From assembly GCA_023079485.1 (NCBI GenBank), contig CM041083.1, forward strand, positions 171,485,480 through 171,549,479: a stretch of DNA of 64,000 nucleotides, in the 5' to 3' direction. This document shows positions 11,501 through 26,140 of the stretch, one piece after another. The notes below the pieces were generated by a model. The model was not told the origin of the DNA. It was given only the letters and a program-made list of their open reading frames with translations, and searched no databases. A program made the translations under genes and the position numbers. The stretch comes from Archilochus colubris (Eukaryota; Chordata; Aves; Apodiformes; Trochilidae). Position 1 is the stretch's first letter; each line of letters opens with the position of its first letter.

Positions 11501-14500
11501 AATAAGATGTTTAAATAGCTCTGGGGATCACATAGTGTCAATACATTATTGTCCCTGTCGGAGAAAAAACTCTTCTCCCAGCTTTCTGTCACTCTCCTCA
11601 TGCCTCCCTACCTTCTCCTGCCAGAAAGCCCAGGCCCCCAGGAAGAGGGAGAGCAGAAACCCCACTTCTGTGGGCTTCTGCCCAAAACAACTTTCCTCCT
11701 TGTCCTCTGATACATGGTTCTCACTGCTCCCCTTCCCCTTCATCATCTTGTTTGGGAAGAAGTAGAGGAGCTGAAAACTTCTCTTAGATGCCCTCTTCAC
11801 CTTGGAAGGGGAAGCAGCTGTCTGACACTATGGTTGCCCTCCTCTTCCTTCACCAACCCTGGGGCAGTGGGTACAGAGCCCCTGGAGCCATGGGATGGAG
11901 CAAGGGGAGGTGAGGTTGAAGGGATATGGGGGGCAAAACCATTGCCAGGTTGGTGGCTTGGGGAGAGGTGCTGCTGGGGCAATGAGAGGGTGGAGTGGGG
12001 AGGGTTAGGAGGGCAGAGCAGATATGGAGAGAAATGTAGTACGTGACCAGGAAAACAGGCTCTGTTTGGGCTTTGTGTCAAAGAACCTTTACAGGGCTGT
12101 TAAAATTAATTGCCAGTTGGCAAGAGTGAGCCAATGCAGGGACAGAAACAGGTCAAGCCCTTCATACCTGTGCACACATGCATTTTTCCTGGCCCATTTT
12201 GGAATAGTCTGAAAGTATCTTGGACTTCAGAGAGCACCAAACCCATCACAGTGCCTCATTTCTCATTTATAAGTGACCCTCAATAGATGCCATGGGCTTG
12301 ACAGGCAAAGGCAAGAGCTTTTCTTGCTATTTCATCCAGTATACTGCTCAAGGCAGGCAATATGCATGTAAGGTGGGGAGGGATAATCTGGGAAGGGAGT
12401 AACTAAAAATACCCTCACAAGATGAAAAACAGGTTGTCAGCAGCTGCTCAAAACACAACTGGCTTGCACTAGAAATGGGCAGCTGCAGAAGGGACAAAAT
12501 CCAGCAAGGTAAAAAGCTGCAAAGTGATGTAGGACAGCACGAATAGAGGGGTGGGGTAGGTGGCACTGAAAGCTGTCAGCAAATACTTGGGCCTTTCTAA
12601 TGCACAGCAGGTATATGGAGATTGTGTCAGGATGTATTTCATGGTCTTTACCATGATCAATATTGGATCCAATATGCAATCAAAGTGTGACACTCTGGCT
12701 GCCCTGCTAGGCTGAGCTAAAGGGTGGTGAAAGGTAGAAAAAAGCATCTGGCAGCATATAAAATGAGATAATGTCCCTGAATTACCTTATCTTCTCCTCT
12801 GCTTATAGAGATGCCACTTCAGATCTTGATATCTCTGCATGAAGATGTCAGATCAGGTGATACTGATTTGTCCCCTGTCTCTCACACTCTTCCAGACACA
12901 GAGGTAGATGTTGCCCTGGTCTGGCAACAAAGACCCATCAAAAGCTTCTGCTTTGCTTTTAGCATAGAGTTTTTGCTGCTGCTGTGGCCCTGCCATGTCT
13001 CTGCCATCCCTGGACAGGTGGTTTGGTTGATTGTGCATCCAGTCCCAGTCCACTTTCAGGAGAAATGTGTAAGGCTTTGATAGAAAAGACCTATTTATGT
13101 GAGGTTTTTTTAAGCTAATGCAGCTAATTTTGATTGAATGATGTTAGGGAACAGTCTCATGGGCAGTTCACCAATCAGGCAGAAAAAGTGGGGAGTGAGT
13201 GCAATGAGGAGGGTGGTCACTCAAGTTCAATAAGGGACATTAAAGAGTTTTCAAGTTTTAATGAAAACAGCATCTCTGTTGTGTTTAGCATGGAAACCAC
13301 CTCACAAGCTCATGTCAGCAGCAGTGCAGGGGGGACTTCCAGCCCCCCAGATGCTCCATGGGGGAGAGTATTCTCCATCATGTGTTCAGCATGGCCAAAA
13401 GGCACTGATGCTGCTCCAGTACAGGTGCAACACCTCAGTGAGCCAAGGAAGATCTGAAATGGCAAACAACCTCTCTGGGCTTGGAGCCTCCCAGAGTGTG
13501 TGTTGTTTCCAGTTGTTTCCAGCACTGCTGCTCTGGGTTTGGGTGGCAAATCTGGCAAAAGCCAGTTTTAGGCATCTGTGTATCCTCTGGATATGGATCC
13601 ATTTGCTGGATATATGATGATGATGCAATATGAGGGGGTCCAACTTCTGTGTTCTGCTCCTTTTCTCCACTATTTTTGGTGGGCTTGCCAAGAAGATGAA
13701 AATTTGTTTCTGTAGTGGCTTGCAAGATTTAGGGCTTTTCAGCAAGCAAATCCTAGTTTGTACTGAGCTAAGATTAGGTAAGATTAGATTTGTGCTGTTT
13801 TGCAGCTTCACGAATGTAAATAAAGACCCAAATTCTTGAGCTTTAGCCCATATGCAACCAAGAAAAAAAAGGGAACTCTTTATAAGTGAACTTTGGGAAC
13901 ATTTTAGTACAAAATAAGCCATTCTCTAAGTAAAACAGCCACAACTGAGTTTTAGAAGGGGTTGGACAGTAATTAGCTTTATCATTTATGAAGTAACATT
14001 TCTTTATACCATTTTTCACTGTATTATCTATTAAGACTGGAGTGGTTTTGGTGACCTCTAAACTTGTATGCTTCAGTGGGGGAGCTTCTGAGGGTGAAGA
14101 AATAATGATGAACAATGCAGGCTGCCAGAAATGTGGCTTTCAGGGGGTGATCTGACATATGACCTATTGTAACCAATCAACCTCCCTGATAAATTGATTA
14201 CACATCCAGTTTAGTTTGCATTTGCAGTAATGAAACTTCATGGAGGGCAGTGGAGTTCAGTCAGTGGAAATGAAGTGAGCACTGAGCCCTTTAAATATCC
14301 TACATCTAGATAGTCCTTTTATCTGAGAGAGGCATAATAATATCATGGCATATTCTCACTTTTTATGAGTTTGTTGAGTAGATGATAATATGTTCCCATA
14401 GCAGCCTGCAAAATTTAGGTATGAAGCTTTGATTCAGCTTCAGCTGTGCCTGAAGTTGTTTCCACATGGGCATAGAATTACTTGATAAGCAGAGTAGTAC

Positions 14501-15243
14501 ATCACAGACTGTTGGATTAACTTGTGGTTGGCTTTAGAGAGGAGGGGCAAAGAGCAAGGAGAAGGCAAGGTGATCTGCCATGCCACATCGTTCTTCACTC
14601 AACCACTGCTTTGAACCAATAGCTGGACATGAGTTTTAGTCCTGGTTTCAGTTCTGGTTCAAAAAAGACAATAAAAAAATCAGAATAAATCAGGTTCAAA
14701 TGCAGCTTGAGAAAAGCTCGAGCTATTTTTTGATCAATCTACATCTCAGTTTTCCCAGTTCTGAGATTTTGTTGCTATGCAATATATAATTTTTATATAT
14801 ATATAACATTATAATCTCAAAAATTATATTTATGTATGCACACAGTGCAAGAAATATCCTCTTTTTGCCAGTGCCAACACATTACAAGGAATGTTTTTGG
14901 ATTTCCCAGCTAATGCATTGCCTTCAAGAGGCAACCTGCTCCTGGAAGTGATCTTGGTACTTGGAGCTGGAAACCTCCTGGAGCCTGGCAGGAAATGCTC
15001 TGGTGGGAGATCCCTGAGGCTGAAGAATATCCCTGCCTCCCTGCAGTGCTATTTAGCCACTTCAGCCCCACTGGGTACTATGGGAGCTCTTGAAGGGTCA
15101 CTTCTGCTCCAGGCACGAGGCCCTGGGGAAAACCAAGAGCCACCAGCTGGCTACAGTCCCCACACAGAACTGTAAACCTCCAAGAGTTCAGAAATGTTTC
15201 AACAAAGCATCTGATTATCTTTTGATACTTTCTGCATGGTTTG

Positions 15244-15274
15244 GTTTTGTTTTGTTTTTTTAACAAAACAAAAC
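15244..15274. repeat. Perfect 13-bp inverted repeat with 5-base loop
   Basis: GTTTTGTTTTGTT at 15244-15256 is exactly complementary to AACAAAACAAAAC at 15262-15274. Five T residues lie between the arms. It could fold as a hairpin in single-stranded form, but it is built from TTTTG/CAAAA units and may just be two simple repeats in opposite orientation. Confidence 0.8.
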
Positions 15275-17455
15275 AAAAAGCGTGACCAAGGCTCAGAAAG
15301 CCTTTCTCACATCATCTGAGCATCCTTACTGCAGGGGAGGTGAAGCATCCCCTCCTGTCTGCTAGTAAATGTTTACAGGACAGCACTCAGCCAGAGTCAG
15401 TCCTTAGCCAAAATTCTGCCAGCTGAAGCTGTTCTAAGCAGGGTTATTTTTATTTGAACATAAAAGCTGAGAACTGCTTGGAAAACTGAAGCCAAACAGA
15501 AAACTAAGGGAGAGATGCATTTGAGGTGATGGTTGGGAACAGGAATAGGTTACCAAGGGTTAAAATGAAACACAGAATTAATTTCCTTATGGCAGAAGGG
15601 TTCACAGCACACTAAGAAAATTCATTGTAAATAATTGACTTGCCAGAAAACAACCTCAACAAAACATGGTACCATATGGAAACTCGCAGCTAAGGCACCT
15701 AATCAATCTCACCTTGTCCTTGTAATGGCTCTTGGCACTCCCTGTGCTTATAAATTATAAATGCAGCAATGTTTAGTGCAGATCAATGCCTTTGCTCCAA
15801 GAAACATTAAACTAGTTGTTAATCAAAACAAACAATTCCTCTTTCTTTCTATCCTATATGCACAACGCTCAGTTTTAACTACTTGTTTGGGAATTTTAAT
15901 GCTTTATAATAATCCAGATTTTAAAAAGTCCCCAAGTGAATCTGTTAGAGGAGCTACAAGCTATTCCAGCCAGTGATGCTGACCTCTTGCATGGCATCAG
16001 TGCATGTGGAGGTGTTAAGCAGGCACTGCCTTTCTCACTCAGCCTGCTGGTGCTTTATTCTTCCCTAAACCATTTATTTCTGTCTTCTCCCACAGTTCAA
16101 AACACCCAGTCTGACTGCCTCGCTTCAAAAATGAAAGGGAAAAAAAAAAAAAAAAGATTATGATACATTTCAATCCATTTCTTCATATGTCTGCACAGAT
16201 AACCCCAAGGGGAAGGCAGAATAAATAGGCCTGAGTGAGCTGTTCCTGACCCTGGAAGGGACTGCTCTTCAAGTGATTTTGTCACTGTAATGGCTTTTTT
16301 CATTGTAGCAGCTAAAAGCAACCATTAGAGCTTTTAGGCCTCTAAAGTAACTGGAATTCCCTTGTCCCTTGGTGATGCTTTCTGTGCCCTACATTAAGCA
16401 CAGGAGCAGATGGCACCACAGGGCTGCAGCTTTGCTCTATGTCCACCTCAGGGTTGAACTTTGCTGCTCTTCCTTCTCATGAACCATCAAATGAGGCTTG
16501 AGAGGCTGCAGATGAGGAATACCTGGGGGAATGATGTGGTAAAAACATCATTTAAGCTCCAGCCACCTCTTATATTGCTGGAGGACTATAAGAGTTGCTG
16601 TGAAGCTGAAGGTGGACTGGATACTTCCTCACAGGAACTTTTTATTTGCTTCTCAGCCCTGTAGCTTTTGCTGTGAGCACCCCAATCCCCAGAGGATTGG
16701 GCTCATTTCCATGAAGGCCAAAGCATCCTGCTTCCCTTGCAGCTGACCTGCATTCTGACACTCAAAAAGTGAATATAAGCCACCAATCTATTGCTCTAAG
16801 TGCAAGGTAGAAAGTCAAAGAATTGGAAGCCTGCGTTCAACTGCAAGATACAGGGAGGCAAAAGGACATAAAGTTGCTCTTTTCCTTTCTGGATTTCTTT
16901 GATTCATGTGGTGTGTGGCAAATTTTCCAAAGCCATGTGTTGCAGTGGAATCTCACCAAAATTTCTACTTCATGACTAAGTCCTATAGTTCTCTTTAAAT
17001 TTATAATTTCCTTCCTTAAAGCTCTTTACTACTTGCATCTGATCCTAGTAGGAAGATATTTTATCTGCTTGGCATGTCTGCTTATCTTAAAGTTTCAAAG
17101 ATCCATGAACTGTTCTTTCCGGGATGCCTTTAGCTTTGGCTTTAAGCTAATTTTTTTTTGTGCAACATGGAGATCATCACAAAAAGCAAGTTTATAGCTC
17201 TCTTAGGCCTCAAAAAATATGTGCTGAGCAATAATAAAAATAACCCTTTTATGGATTTTCCTTATCCTATAGGCTGGAGATAAAAATAAGATAAAGGGAT
17301 TGCATACTTTAGTAGTGAGGGTTCTTGAACCACTTTTGGAAATGATGTTCTAGCTCTCTGAGAAGGAAGAAATGTTGATTATGGCCAGCAACTGCATTGA
17401 CATTTTTTTCTCCATCTATTTCTTTCTTGTGTCTACCTGATATTTCACTGGAGCC

Positions 17456-17479
17456 AAAAAAAAAAAAAAAATTTTTTTT
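17456..17479. repeat. A16T8 homopolymer junction
   Basis: Sixteen A residues are followed directly by eight T residues. Such rigid A-tract/T-tract DNA generally disfavours nucleosomes (established). No gene or element boundary is visible here. Confidence 0.85.
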
Positions 17480-19079
17480 CCTTATTAAAGTACCTGACAC
17501 CTGGTACTTGAAGGAAATTTTTTTTCAATAGCAACATGTAAAGAAGAGCCTAATCAGTCCCACCTCACAACTTTGCAGTAACAGCACTTATTAAAAATAC
17601 AAGCTCCAAGCATCCAAAGGATGATAGAAGATGACTGCTGTTATATTGCCAACTTTCTGCCAGCATTTTCAAATTCTAATGCATTCAGCTATAACCAAGC
17701 ATGTGCATAAACCAGCCTTTGCAAGATGCTGAACATTGGAAGATCTATTAGTTCTTTTAAATTGCCTCATTGGAAATAAATGGGTTCTGAGTCATTTTCA
17801 TTGAGGAATTAAATGCTATGTTGCTGTCTCTGTTAAAAATTAACAAGATATTATCAGGACCCAGGCTCACAGTTCTATTGTTCTGACTCTATCTGTATTC
17901 ATAATCTCTGTTACTGATAAAAGGCCCAGACAGTGGAATTAAACATTATGGAAATACAAACGTTAAACATTATTTCCATGTGTTTTGGCAGCAATGACTC
18001 AGAGCTAAAGTGATATCTCTAGATGTCTCCCTGCTATAAACTGTGCCCTGCAGTTCTCTCATGTTAAAAGTGATGCTCTCTGACCTCTCTCTTCTCCAGG
18101 AGAGAGCTCATCTGGACATCCAGCTCGTCATGGATGCCCATGGTGCTGGGAGAGGGTGGGACATCACCTGCCTTAGGAGCTGCAGAGGTGACAATGCAAT
18201 GAAAAAGGAGTTGTTATTGCAGGGAGAGATCACATCCTTGTGTTACTGGAGAGGCCAAGCAGTGGAAGAGCATCACTTGATCCTAGACAACATCTTGCAG
18301 TCCTTGTAAGCAGCGACTCTTGGGGAGGGCTGATCTATACAGGCACCTTGAGTAAAACAGGGCCCAGTTAGTATTCAGACTAGAAAACTAGACAGTTGCC
18401 CTTTGATAATTGCTGTAGATCAAATAGTTTCCTCAAGTTTTACCTAAAAGTAACTGACCTGGGACTTCATAAAATACAAATCTTTTTGAACTAGTATTGC
18501 ACAGTCTTTGCTATTATACTTGAATGTTTCCTATTCATGCCCCAAGATTCTCATTTAAAGTGCCAAAGGGAACTGAGAGTCTCAGTGCAACAGATTAGAT
18601 CCTGAGCATAACTCCTGTATGATTTCACTTTCATCATCTATGACCCACTTCTGGAGCAAATGCCTACAGTGCATTCAGAACCAGGAGTGCAATGCAGATG
18701 CACTGAGCTGACCTTGAACACAAAGTGCTAAGAATAGCTTAGGTGCCTGCAGCCACCCTGCTACAGCCACAGCTACAGCCCAAGCCAAGTAACTTTGATC
18801 TTTGAGTGCGATTTGCAGGTCCCACTGAGTGGCTGCAGTAAAGCAGGGCAGGGAAGAGCTTTCTCCTACCATGAAGGAGAGAATTTACTTTCAAACATAA
18901 CCTACATTAACTTAAGATGCTCATCAACATCGTACATCTTCTCACTGGTGTTGTGGGAGATAGACTTCAATCTCTTGCTTGAGAGTCAAGCACAGCAGAG
19001 TCCCAAGAGTTGTTCCATACTGAGTTATTCAGCCACTTTGGTTCTCACCATGCAAGTTTTCTTCTTGCCACACTCCTTT

Positions 19080-19343
19080 TCATAGAATCATAGAATTGGC
19101 TGGGTTGGAAGGGACCTCAGAGATCATCAAGTCCAACCCTTGATCCACTACCACTGCAGTTACCAGCCCATGGCACTGAGTGCCACATCCAGACTCTTTA
19201 TAAATATCTCCAGGGATGGAGAATCCACTACTTCCCTGGGCAGCCCATTCCAATGCTTGATCACCCTCTCCATAAAGAAATTCTTTCTAATATCTAACCT
19301 AAACCTCCCCTGGCACAACTTAAGACCGTGCCCTCTTGTCTTG
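19080..19343 (-). mobile_element. CR1 LINE fragment (3' end only)
   Basis: Begins with TCATAGAATCATAGAAT tail repeats at 19080 and continues as the reverse complement of the CR1 3' UTR and last part of ORF2. On the minus strand [20 protein letters not shown] and the [11 protein letters not shown] block are clear. It is truncated at about 19343, after roughly 265 bp. Very similar to the matching parts of the copies at 2955 and 30516, so it is the same subfamily. Confidence 0.92.
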
Positions 19344-20708
19344 AGTTTCTGAGTTTGACAACTCAACACTCTTTCCCAGGAGGTTTCTTCCCAAACATTC
19401 CTGAAACTGGATGTGTTCACTGTCATTGTATGCACAAATGCAGCATCAGGATGCTGCAAACTGCATATGCTTTCAGGGAATCTGGTTGCTACCACATTAG
19501 GGTGGAACATCCCAGAGTTGGGTTCTGCCACTTACTCTCTGTCTTTGGATGAATCATTTCAGGACAGATGGAACAAAATACAGAAATATTTGCCTAATTC
19601 CTGTTTAAGGCCTCCTATTGTGAGATCTTGGTTTTGTTCTTCCAGATTTCTGTCCTTAAAATGAGACTTCTCATCCTTACTGGGTTGCTGTCAAGAATTC
19701 AAATATTATGGTGTGGTGTGAAGGCAAAAAAAAGTAGCTGGATTTCCAAAGCAGATAAATATAGTAAGAAAACTAAGGACAAGACTAATCTGGTCTGTAT
19801 TCCTGAGATTGTGGCTGTCTGAGAAGATGCTTCAGCTCGAGTCCTGGATCTGTACTTAATTTAGGATGTAATTTTATAAGGGAGATATAGCATGCACAGA
19901 ATATGGTACTTTTGAATAGAATAGGTATATATTCATGGTGGCTCAGACCAGAGAAAGGGAGCTGTATTTGATACGGTGGTGTAAAACAGCAACAACCAAA
20001 AGAAACCCATTCCAAACAAGAGAAACTATCTTTGCTCTAATTCCCAGTAAAACATAGTGGGAATACTACTGTAGACACTGGCAAATAACCCTTGGTCTCT
20101 TTGCTTAGGAGATCCTGGTGCTTGGGGCACTCAGGAGGCTCTCTGCTTACAACTGATGAGCTGAGATACCCTTGCTGCAAGGTTGCTGATGAGTGAGAGA
20201 TCCTTGATTCCCAGCTGTTCTCAGAGCATCACTGACTTTACCATCTTAGACCTCAGGCCCATCTAAATCACTGTCCCATCTCCAATGCGTCTACCACAGA
20301 TGGCTAGGAGAGAATGTAAGTGATATTTTTGGTCAATAATCTGGCTATTTCCAACTCCAAGACTTTCTGGGATGGAAGATTTTGTACATTATATGCATAA
20401 TAACCTGTTAAAATAAATATCTACTTCATAACTATTAGTGAATTTCTTTTCCATGAGTTTATCCATCCGTTTTCAGATATAAAATACAACATAGAGTTTG
20501 ACTGATATCCCACTTTTAGATTTTAATACTGGAAGGGTCTGATAAAAGTACCTTTTCTCCTCTGGAAGAGTAACTAAGATTCTAAGAGAAGAAAAGGTTT
20601 AAAAGAAGTAAAAAGTGTTTGCAAAAAGACACACAGAAGAACCAGAGACACTGTGTGATTTTTCTGTTATTGCTCTTGTTTAGGATTTGGGAAAGAGGGG
20701 GTCTGCAA

Positions 20709-20775
20709 CTGGAAAAAAAAAACAAAAAACAAACCAAATAAAATTAAACCAAACAAACCCAACAGAAATAAACCA
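20709..20775. repeat. A-rich tract (CAAA/AACC units)
   Basis: Low-complexity A-rich sequence with repeated AAAC and CCAAA units. Read on the opposite strand it gives long phenylalanine/tryptophan runs, which explains the unusual minus-strand frame there. No coding role. Confidence 0.75.
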
Positions 20776-22999
20776 CAGCCACTTGTGCTCAGTTTGCACA
20801 AAATGGAGCCAGGGCTGCCCAACTGGTGCAGTTCTCAGTTGTTTGCAGGAGCCCAAATGATGCACTTGAGCACCTCTGTAGGAACTTTATGCTCTTATTA
20901 TTTAGTGATTACTGGAACCTAGAAAGCAAAATTCTTTTATTTTCAATGATGGATTTCTGTCCATCTGTGTAATTACTTTAATATAAATCTTAGGGTACAG
21001 TGCTTTGTCCCAGGTTGGTATTTTCTACAAGTTTCTTTTGTTTCCTATTCCCTGTTCCTATTCTTAAAATATTCTTTTTCTTAGTAGTTTTCTTTCTGGT
21101 GCATTTTATCTTTTCTTTAAACATTTTTAATCAGTAAGTCCCATTTAATAAAATCCTCTCTGTTATTATAAAGCTTCCTTCAAAAGCTCCCCAGCATGTA
21201 TTCATCTCAGCAGTTGGTTTGCACTTTATTTGGGCTATTAGTTCTCATCAGTTCCCCAGAGTCTTCAGTCAAAAGTCCCATGGAAATGCAGTGGAAAATA
21301 GAAGTAGAACAAATCCTTTGCATATTTAATCAAGATTTTATAGGAAACCTAAAAATAAAAAGATTTGTATACATAGTGGCACTGTCTATTGTTGCTTGTT
21401 CAATGCTTTCCATGATGAGCTTCTGTTCTCTCTTGCTTAGAACTTTGCCAAGTGGTAACAATTGGGAATGAAAATTTCCCTGCTGGGCATCTGCTCACTT
21501 AGATGAAATTTAAGTGCACAAATATAACAGTTCAGTCGCTTCCAAGAACGTGGCTAGGAAATATGTATTGTTTTGATGGTGTTAGTATCTGTCTTTCATT
21601 TAGGAACTCTGGTTGGTCCTCAAACCTTATAGGAGGGACATGAGAATTAACCATAGATGACTTTTGTATATTTTGCATCTCCAGAAAAATGAACCCAACT
21701 ATGGCCAAGTTATAGACCTTTTAGGGGAAAAATATGCACTTAGCACATGGTCTGCCATAGCTGTAAGCTAAATACCTTGGAGAGTCTGTTTTGAGCTGGA
21801 CCCCATTCCTTCTGGATTGTGTAAGTGCAACTCTGGGCTACCATGGCCTTGGGTCCTGTTTTTCCTGGCCTCTCCATATCCCCCCTTTTTCTGGCTGGTG
21901 GTAGTGAGGAGAGAGAAGTTGTTCAGTTGAAATACAGGAAAGATGAGAGTTAGAGCTTTGAGACATGTGGGAGCAATTTGGGGTAAGGAACGGGAGAAAC
22001 GAGGGGAGATTTGGGTTGGGTGAGAAAATACAGGAGACTGGGACTGGACAGGGAGCCAGGAATGGGGAGAGATGAAGCTGGGAGGGCTGGGAGCAGAAGA
22101 GGTTAAATTAGAGAAGAGCTGGGAAGGAAAACCCGTGGCTGCTCACATGCAAAGCCCAGGGGAAATCCATGAAACTGGCCATTGACTTTGTACAGCTGGC
22201 TGATAGTTTTGACTCTGGCCAGTCCTCCAGAGGGCATGGCCACTGAGAAAACAACCTCCTGCCAGGCACCCTGTGATGTCCTCCAGCCCTCTGTCTCTTG
22301 GCGCTCAAGTTGCTTCCAGCCCTGGTGCTGACACTTCGAGTGTGGCAAAGTCAGGGGGTAGGGAATCAATAGTCTGAGGGTTTTTAAAAAGGGAAAAATA
22401 GAGAAACACTATTTCTCTGCTCTCCTACCTCCTCCTCTGAGGATTATTTTAGAAAAGAACTGTTTTTTAATTGCAAAATCAGGTATCCAAAAGGTAGGAA
22501 TTTCTGGAGTTAATATAATCTCTGTGACTTTAATTTAGCTGTTGGCTCAGGCCTTGTGTTACAGTTTCTGTTCATAAAAAAGAATTAATGGAAAGCTTTG
22601 GTTGCCTCAGGTCCAATGATTGTGATCTGATTACCTTTCAATATGAGCAAGCACTGCACACTGGCCCCCAGTAGTGTATGTGTATTGGTTATCCTGAAAA
22701 TTAAATTCCTTAAGCAGGGGTAAATTATGAGAAAAGTGTATGGGAGGTGAAATGTAGGTAGAAAAATGGAAATAAATATTGTAATTTAATTCAGAGAGGT
22801 TTATTTATATGGAAAAATGTCGAAATTCCTCCTTTGTCAAGGAGGGACTGAACATCAGTCATGATTCAGTGGTAGAAGGAAACCAGCTGTTAAAAAGAGA
22901 TGATTTCTGTAGTGAGAAAAAAGAACAGTGCATACAAGTAAGAAATTATTAAGTGTTTAAAAAGGTAAGTAAAGATTTCAGAAAAAAAAACCCTGCAAA

Positions 23000-23560
23000 T
23001 GACAGCCAAGGATAATATGAAATCATTCTATTATTAGGAACAATGATGATGTTTTAGGCCCATCACTAGGAGCAGCAGGCAGAACTCAACATCAGTGATG
23101 CAGAATGGGCAGAAATATTAAAAAAAAAAAAAAGTGTTATTCAGAAAGGAGCAGGATTTGTGCTTGTGTCCTAGCAGAATCATATACAGCTTTCAGTGCA
23201 TTAGCAACTGAAGATGTTCAGGGAACACCTTAGAACTGGAAATAACTTAGAGAAGACTGGGAAGATACCAAGCCTGGGCCAGGATTCAGAGGGTATGATG
23301 AGCCACTAATTATAGGCCTCACATCAGCTGTAGGAAAAATGACAGAAAGGCTTCAAAGGAACTGACATCTACAAATATCATTGTTATCCATCAAAACAGA
23401 TTAATGAAAATGAGTTATTGTAAAGCAAGTGTTATTCCAAGCCTGAGGAATTTATATACCTGGCTGATAGAAGTAATGTATTTTGTTTTATTAAGACTTT
23501 TGACTTAATACTGGATGGTGTTCTGTTAAAAACAGGAGCACTGGCCAATTTTCAGATTTT
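23000..23560 (+). mobile_element. Ancient degraded LINE (CR1/L2-type reverse transcriptase)
   Basis: No intact frame remains, but conceptual plus-strand translation gives three patches in the order expected for a CR1/L2-clade reverse transcriptase. KDNMKSFYY near 23007 resembles the KDNKKGFYRY segment. IIGLTSAVGKMTERL near 23312-23350 matches the conserved RPISLTSVxGKxMER block. NVFCFIKTFD near 23475-23503 matches the YLDFSKAFD catalytic core with the first aspartate lost. Stops and frameshifts lie between them. It lacks the CR1 3' tail. I infer an old insertion; the exact family is not resolvable by eye. Confidence 0.5.
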
Positions 23561-26140
23561 TTATTGCAGCAATGTGAAGCGCATCTGGTAATTAGCCCTT
23601 AAATATATGTTTGTCTTGACATCAAGCTTCACTTATCTGATTAATTATCTGACCAAAGTCAGTATCTATGTGAGACACCAGGTAGTTTGGAGATGCTGTT
23701 AATGAAAGACAGAGCTTTGCTGTGAATACGTGCCTAGCATATATAAATAAATGCCTCTGACACAGTTCAGGAAAGGCATTTTATGAGTTTTCTGTGTATT
23801 TTCCCCTCTCCCTTAATCCCAGTTCTAATAAACTGTGGCAGATATATTTCAGCAGTGGCTGAAATAAGGCACTCTTGGTGTAACCATCCACACAACAGCA
23901 GCCCAAGGAGGTCCTACAGGGGTTTGCCCCATACAAGCCAAACCAACTCAGGGATGGGACCAAAAGGTCCCCACCCCCCAGTCTTGGTGGGCTGTGGGAG
24001 ATGTGGAGCCACAGGATTTGTCACCTTCCTGATGCCACTGCAGTGGGACTTGCTGGCCTGAGGGACAGCTCAGTGGCCACAAATGAAATGTGTGAGGAGC
24101 TTGCTGCTGGTTTGTGTGAGCTTGAGGTGTGCAGCATGTACACAAATAAAGGTGATTTATGACTTCAGAACAAAACTTCTGAAATAGTTTATAAAACATG
24201 CCTCACTGATCTGTATTTTAATTACAGAGAGGGGAATCTCATCAGGGCAGAAGGTATTTGTATTATGGTTGTAATCACATTGACAAATTTCCCAGCTTAA
24301 TATACTGGAAAATTAGATTGCTTTTTTGCAAGAGTAAAATGCAAAAACTTTTTGGGAAAAAACAAGATCAGTAAATCCCTGGTCACAATCTCTACTTTCT
24401 ATTTCCATTTTTTTCCCTGTAAAAATAATCTTTGTTCCCTGTCTTTTTGTCATGCAAGGGCTTCAATGCTTCCCCTGACCAGCATTTTTCATAGTTTATA
24501 ATACAATATATTATATGTTTATACATAATTATTATATGTTTATAATTTTTTAGAATACTAAGAACATTTTTGCTAGGTGTTTTTATCCTTTCTACACAGC
24601 CCTCTATGCTCCCATGAAAGAGATGAAGGATGAACCTTTGCCATCTGTGTGAACAAACAAAATCAGGGAAAGGCAGAAAGATCCCTGGAAAGTTTTTCTC
24701 AGGGACTTCTGCTGTTTCTCTTTCATTTGTTAGAACCACTGAGGACTCATAATTGCATTTCTGCTTGGTTGGTTTAGTAGTAGAAGTGTTTTTAGTGCTG
24801 TAGGCAATACAAGAAAAAAAACTATCCCTGTGTTCCAACCACTGCATGTAATGTAGGCTGTGCAGGCAGCTCTGTGTTTTACATATTAACAGAGATATAG
24901 AGATCACAGCTGAGGGGGGATGGGTGGAAAATTGCTTTTCCTTCCCCTTCTCTCCACGTATGCCTCACTTAACTCTGCCATTGCAGTGTTCAGCTCCTAT
25001 TGATAAAAATAGAGCCTGTGCCAAGAAAGCACTTGAAGGCAGGAGAGGAGGGAGATGGGTCAAACAAAACAGGGTCAAACAGAAAAGGACATTCAGCTGG
25101 GTGTCCTTAAATGGATGCACATGGAGAATATAAGGATGTGATGGATTCTGAAGAAAGGTGGGCACCTTTTACTCCCATCAGTTTCTGCAGCAAGGGAGGA
25201 TGCTCCCTGCATCTCCTAGGAGCCAAACTGCAGGAGAAATTGGTCAGAGCACCACCTGTCTCTGGGCACCTACTGTATGCAGGATATGAAACTCTGCAGC
25301 TACTTGGATCACCTTTATTTTGCCATGCCAGGAGCAGGCTGTAACTCCACCTGCCAGCCAGAAGGAAAGATGTCTTGCTGGGTTTTCCTTGCTCAGCCTG
25401 GAATTGTTTATCCAGAGGAAGAGGAGGAGATAAGAGGAGTGCTGCCTGCCCAGCACTGCAAGAACCCAGATTTACCCCATGTTAACAATTTTTGAGCTGG
25501 TTTTGTAGTCATTCTTACACTGAATACTGTCTCTTCCCAAGAGGAACCTAATATTTCCATTGTGATCTTTGATCTTATACCTCTTATTTCACCACATGTT
25601 GTCAAACATTAAAGCTTCTGTGTATGAAAAATGAGTTCATACTTATAATTCAAGACACGCAGGCCAGTAGTTGTATTTTTGCCCAGCATAGCTCAATTTG
25701 ATAGAGATCTCCCCTGTTTTTACTGCTGTGATTAAAAATGAGAGGAATTGCCCTAGAAAGTTAATTTACTTTGGTTCTCACAAGCATCTTTGCCAAAGGA
25801 CTGAGATGCTTTGTTATGTGCTGGAAGAAGAAAAGACTGTGCTAAACCAGGTGGTGTATTCTGTAGCTAACTGGGTGTAAAATGCCTATAAAATATTGCT
25901 TATAAACTTAGTTAGCATAGAGTTATTATATTGATTGTAGATGTGTTAGTGGCTTATGATGAAGCAAGCTGAGTCTGTTTTCCTTTAAAATAAACCAGCA
26001 AGTGCCATGCTTCTTGGTAGTTATGTCAAAATTACTGTTGGGATGTTTAATATGAATTGGTGAATGCCTTGGTTGTTATGGAAGGGGTGAGGACACTTAG
26101 ATCTTAAACTCTGATCTTGATTCTTTATTGCTTTTTTTCA

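Larger units (their letters stand above)
8391..19079. other. Long non-coding stretch, no gene recognised
   Basis: More than ten kilobases without a supported exon, CR1 insertion or RNA gene. The longest open frames (150 codons at 9449-9901, 178 codons at 13386-13922 on the minus strand) show no domain or low-complexity pattern typical of real proteins. Named contents are a small minisatellite at 8518-8567, A-rich tracts near 10480-10515, an AT dinucleotide tract near 14783-14815, a perfect inverted repeat at 15244-15274, and an A16T8 junction at 17456-17479. Confidence 0.55.
19344..26140. other. Non-coding sequence with an ancient LINE remnant
   Basis: No supported exon. Contents are an A/C-rich tract at 20709-20775, the degraded non-LTR reverse-transcriptase remnant at about 23000-23560 (listed separately), and a poly-A run near 23120-23132. 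Open frames are short and look random. Confidence 0.55.
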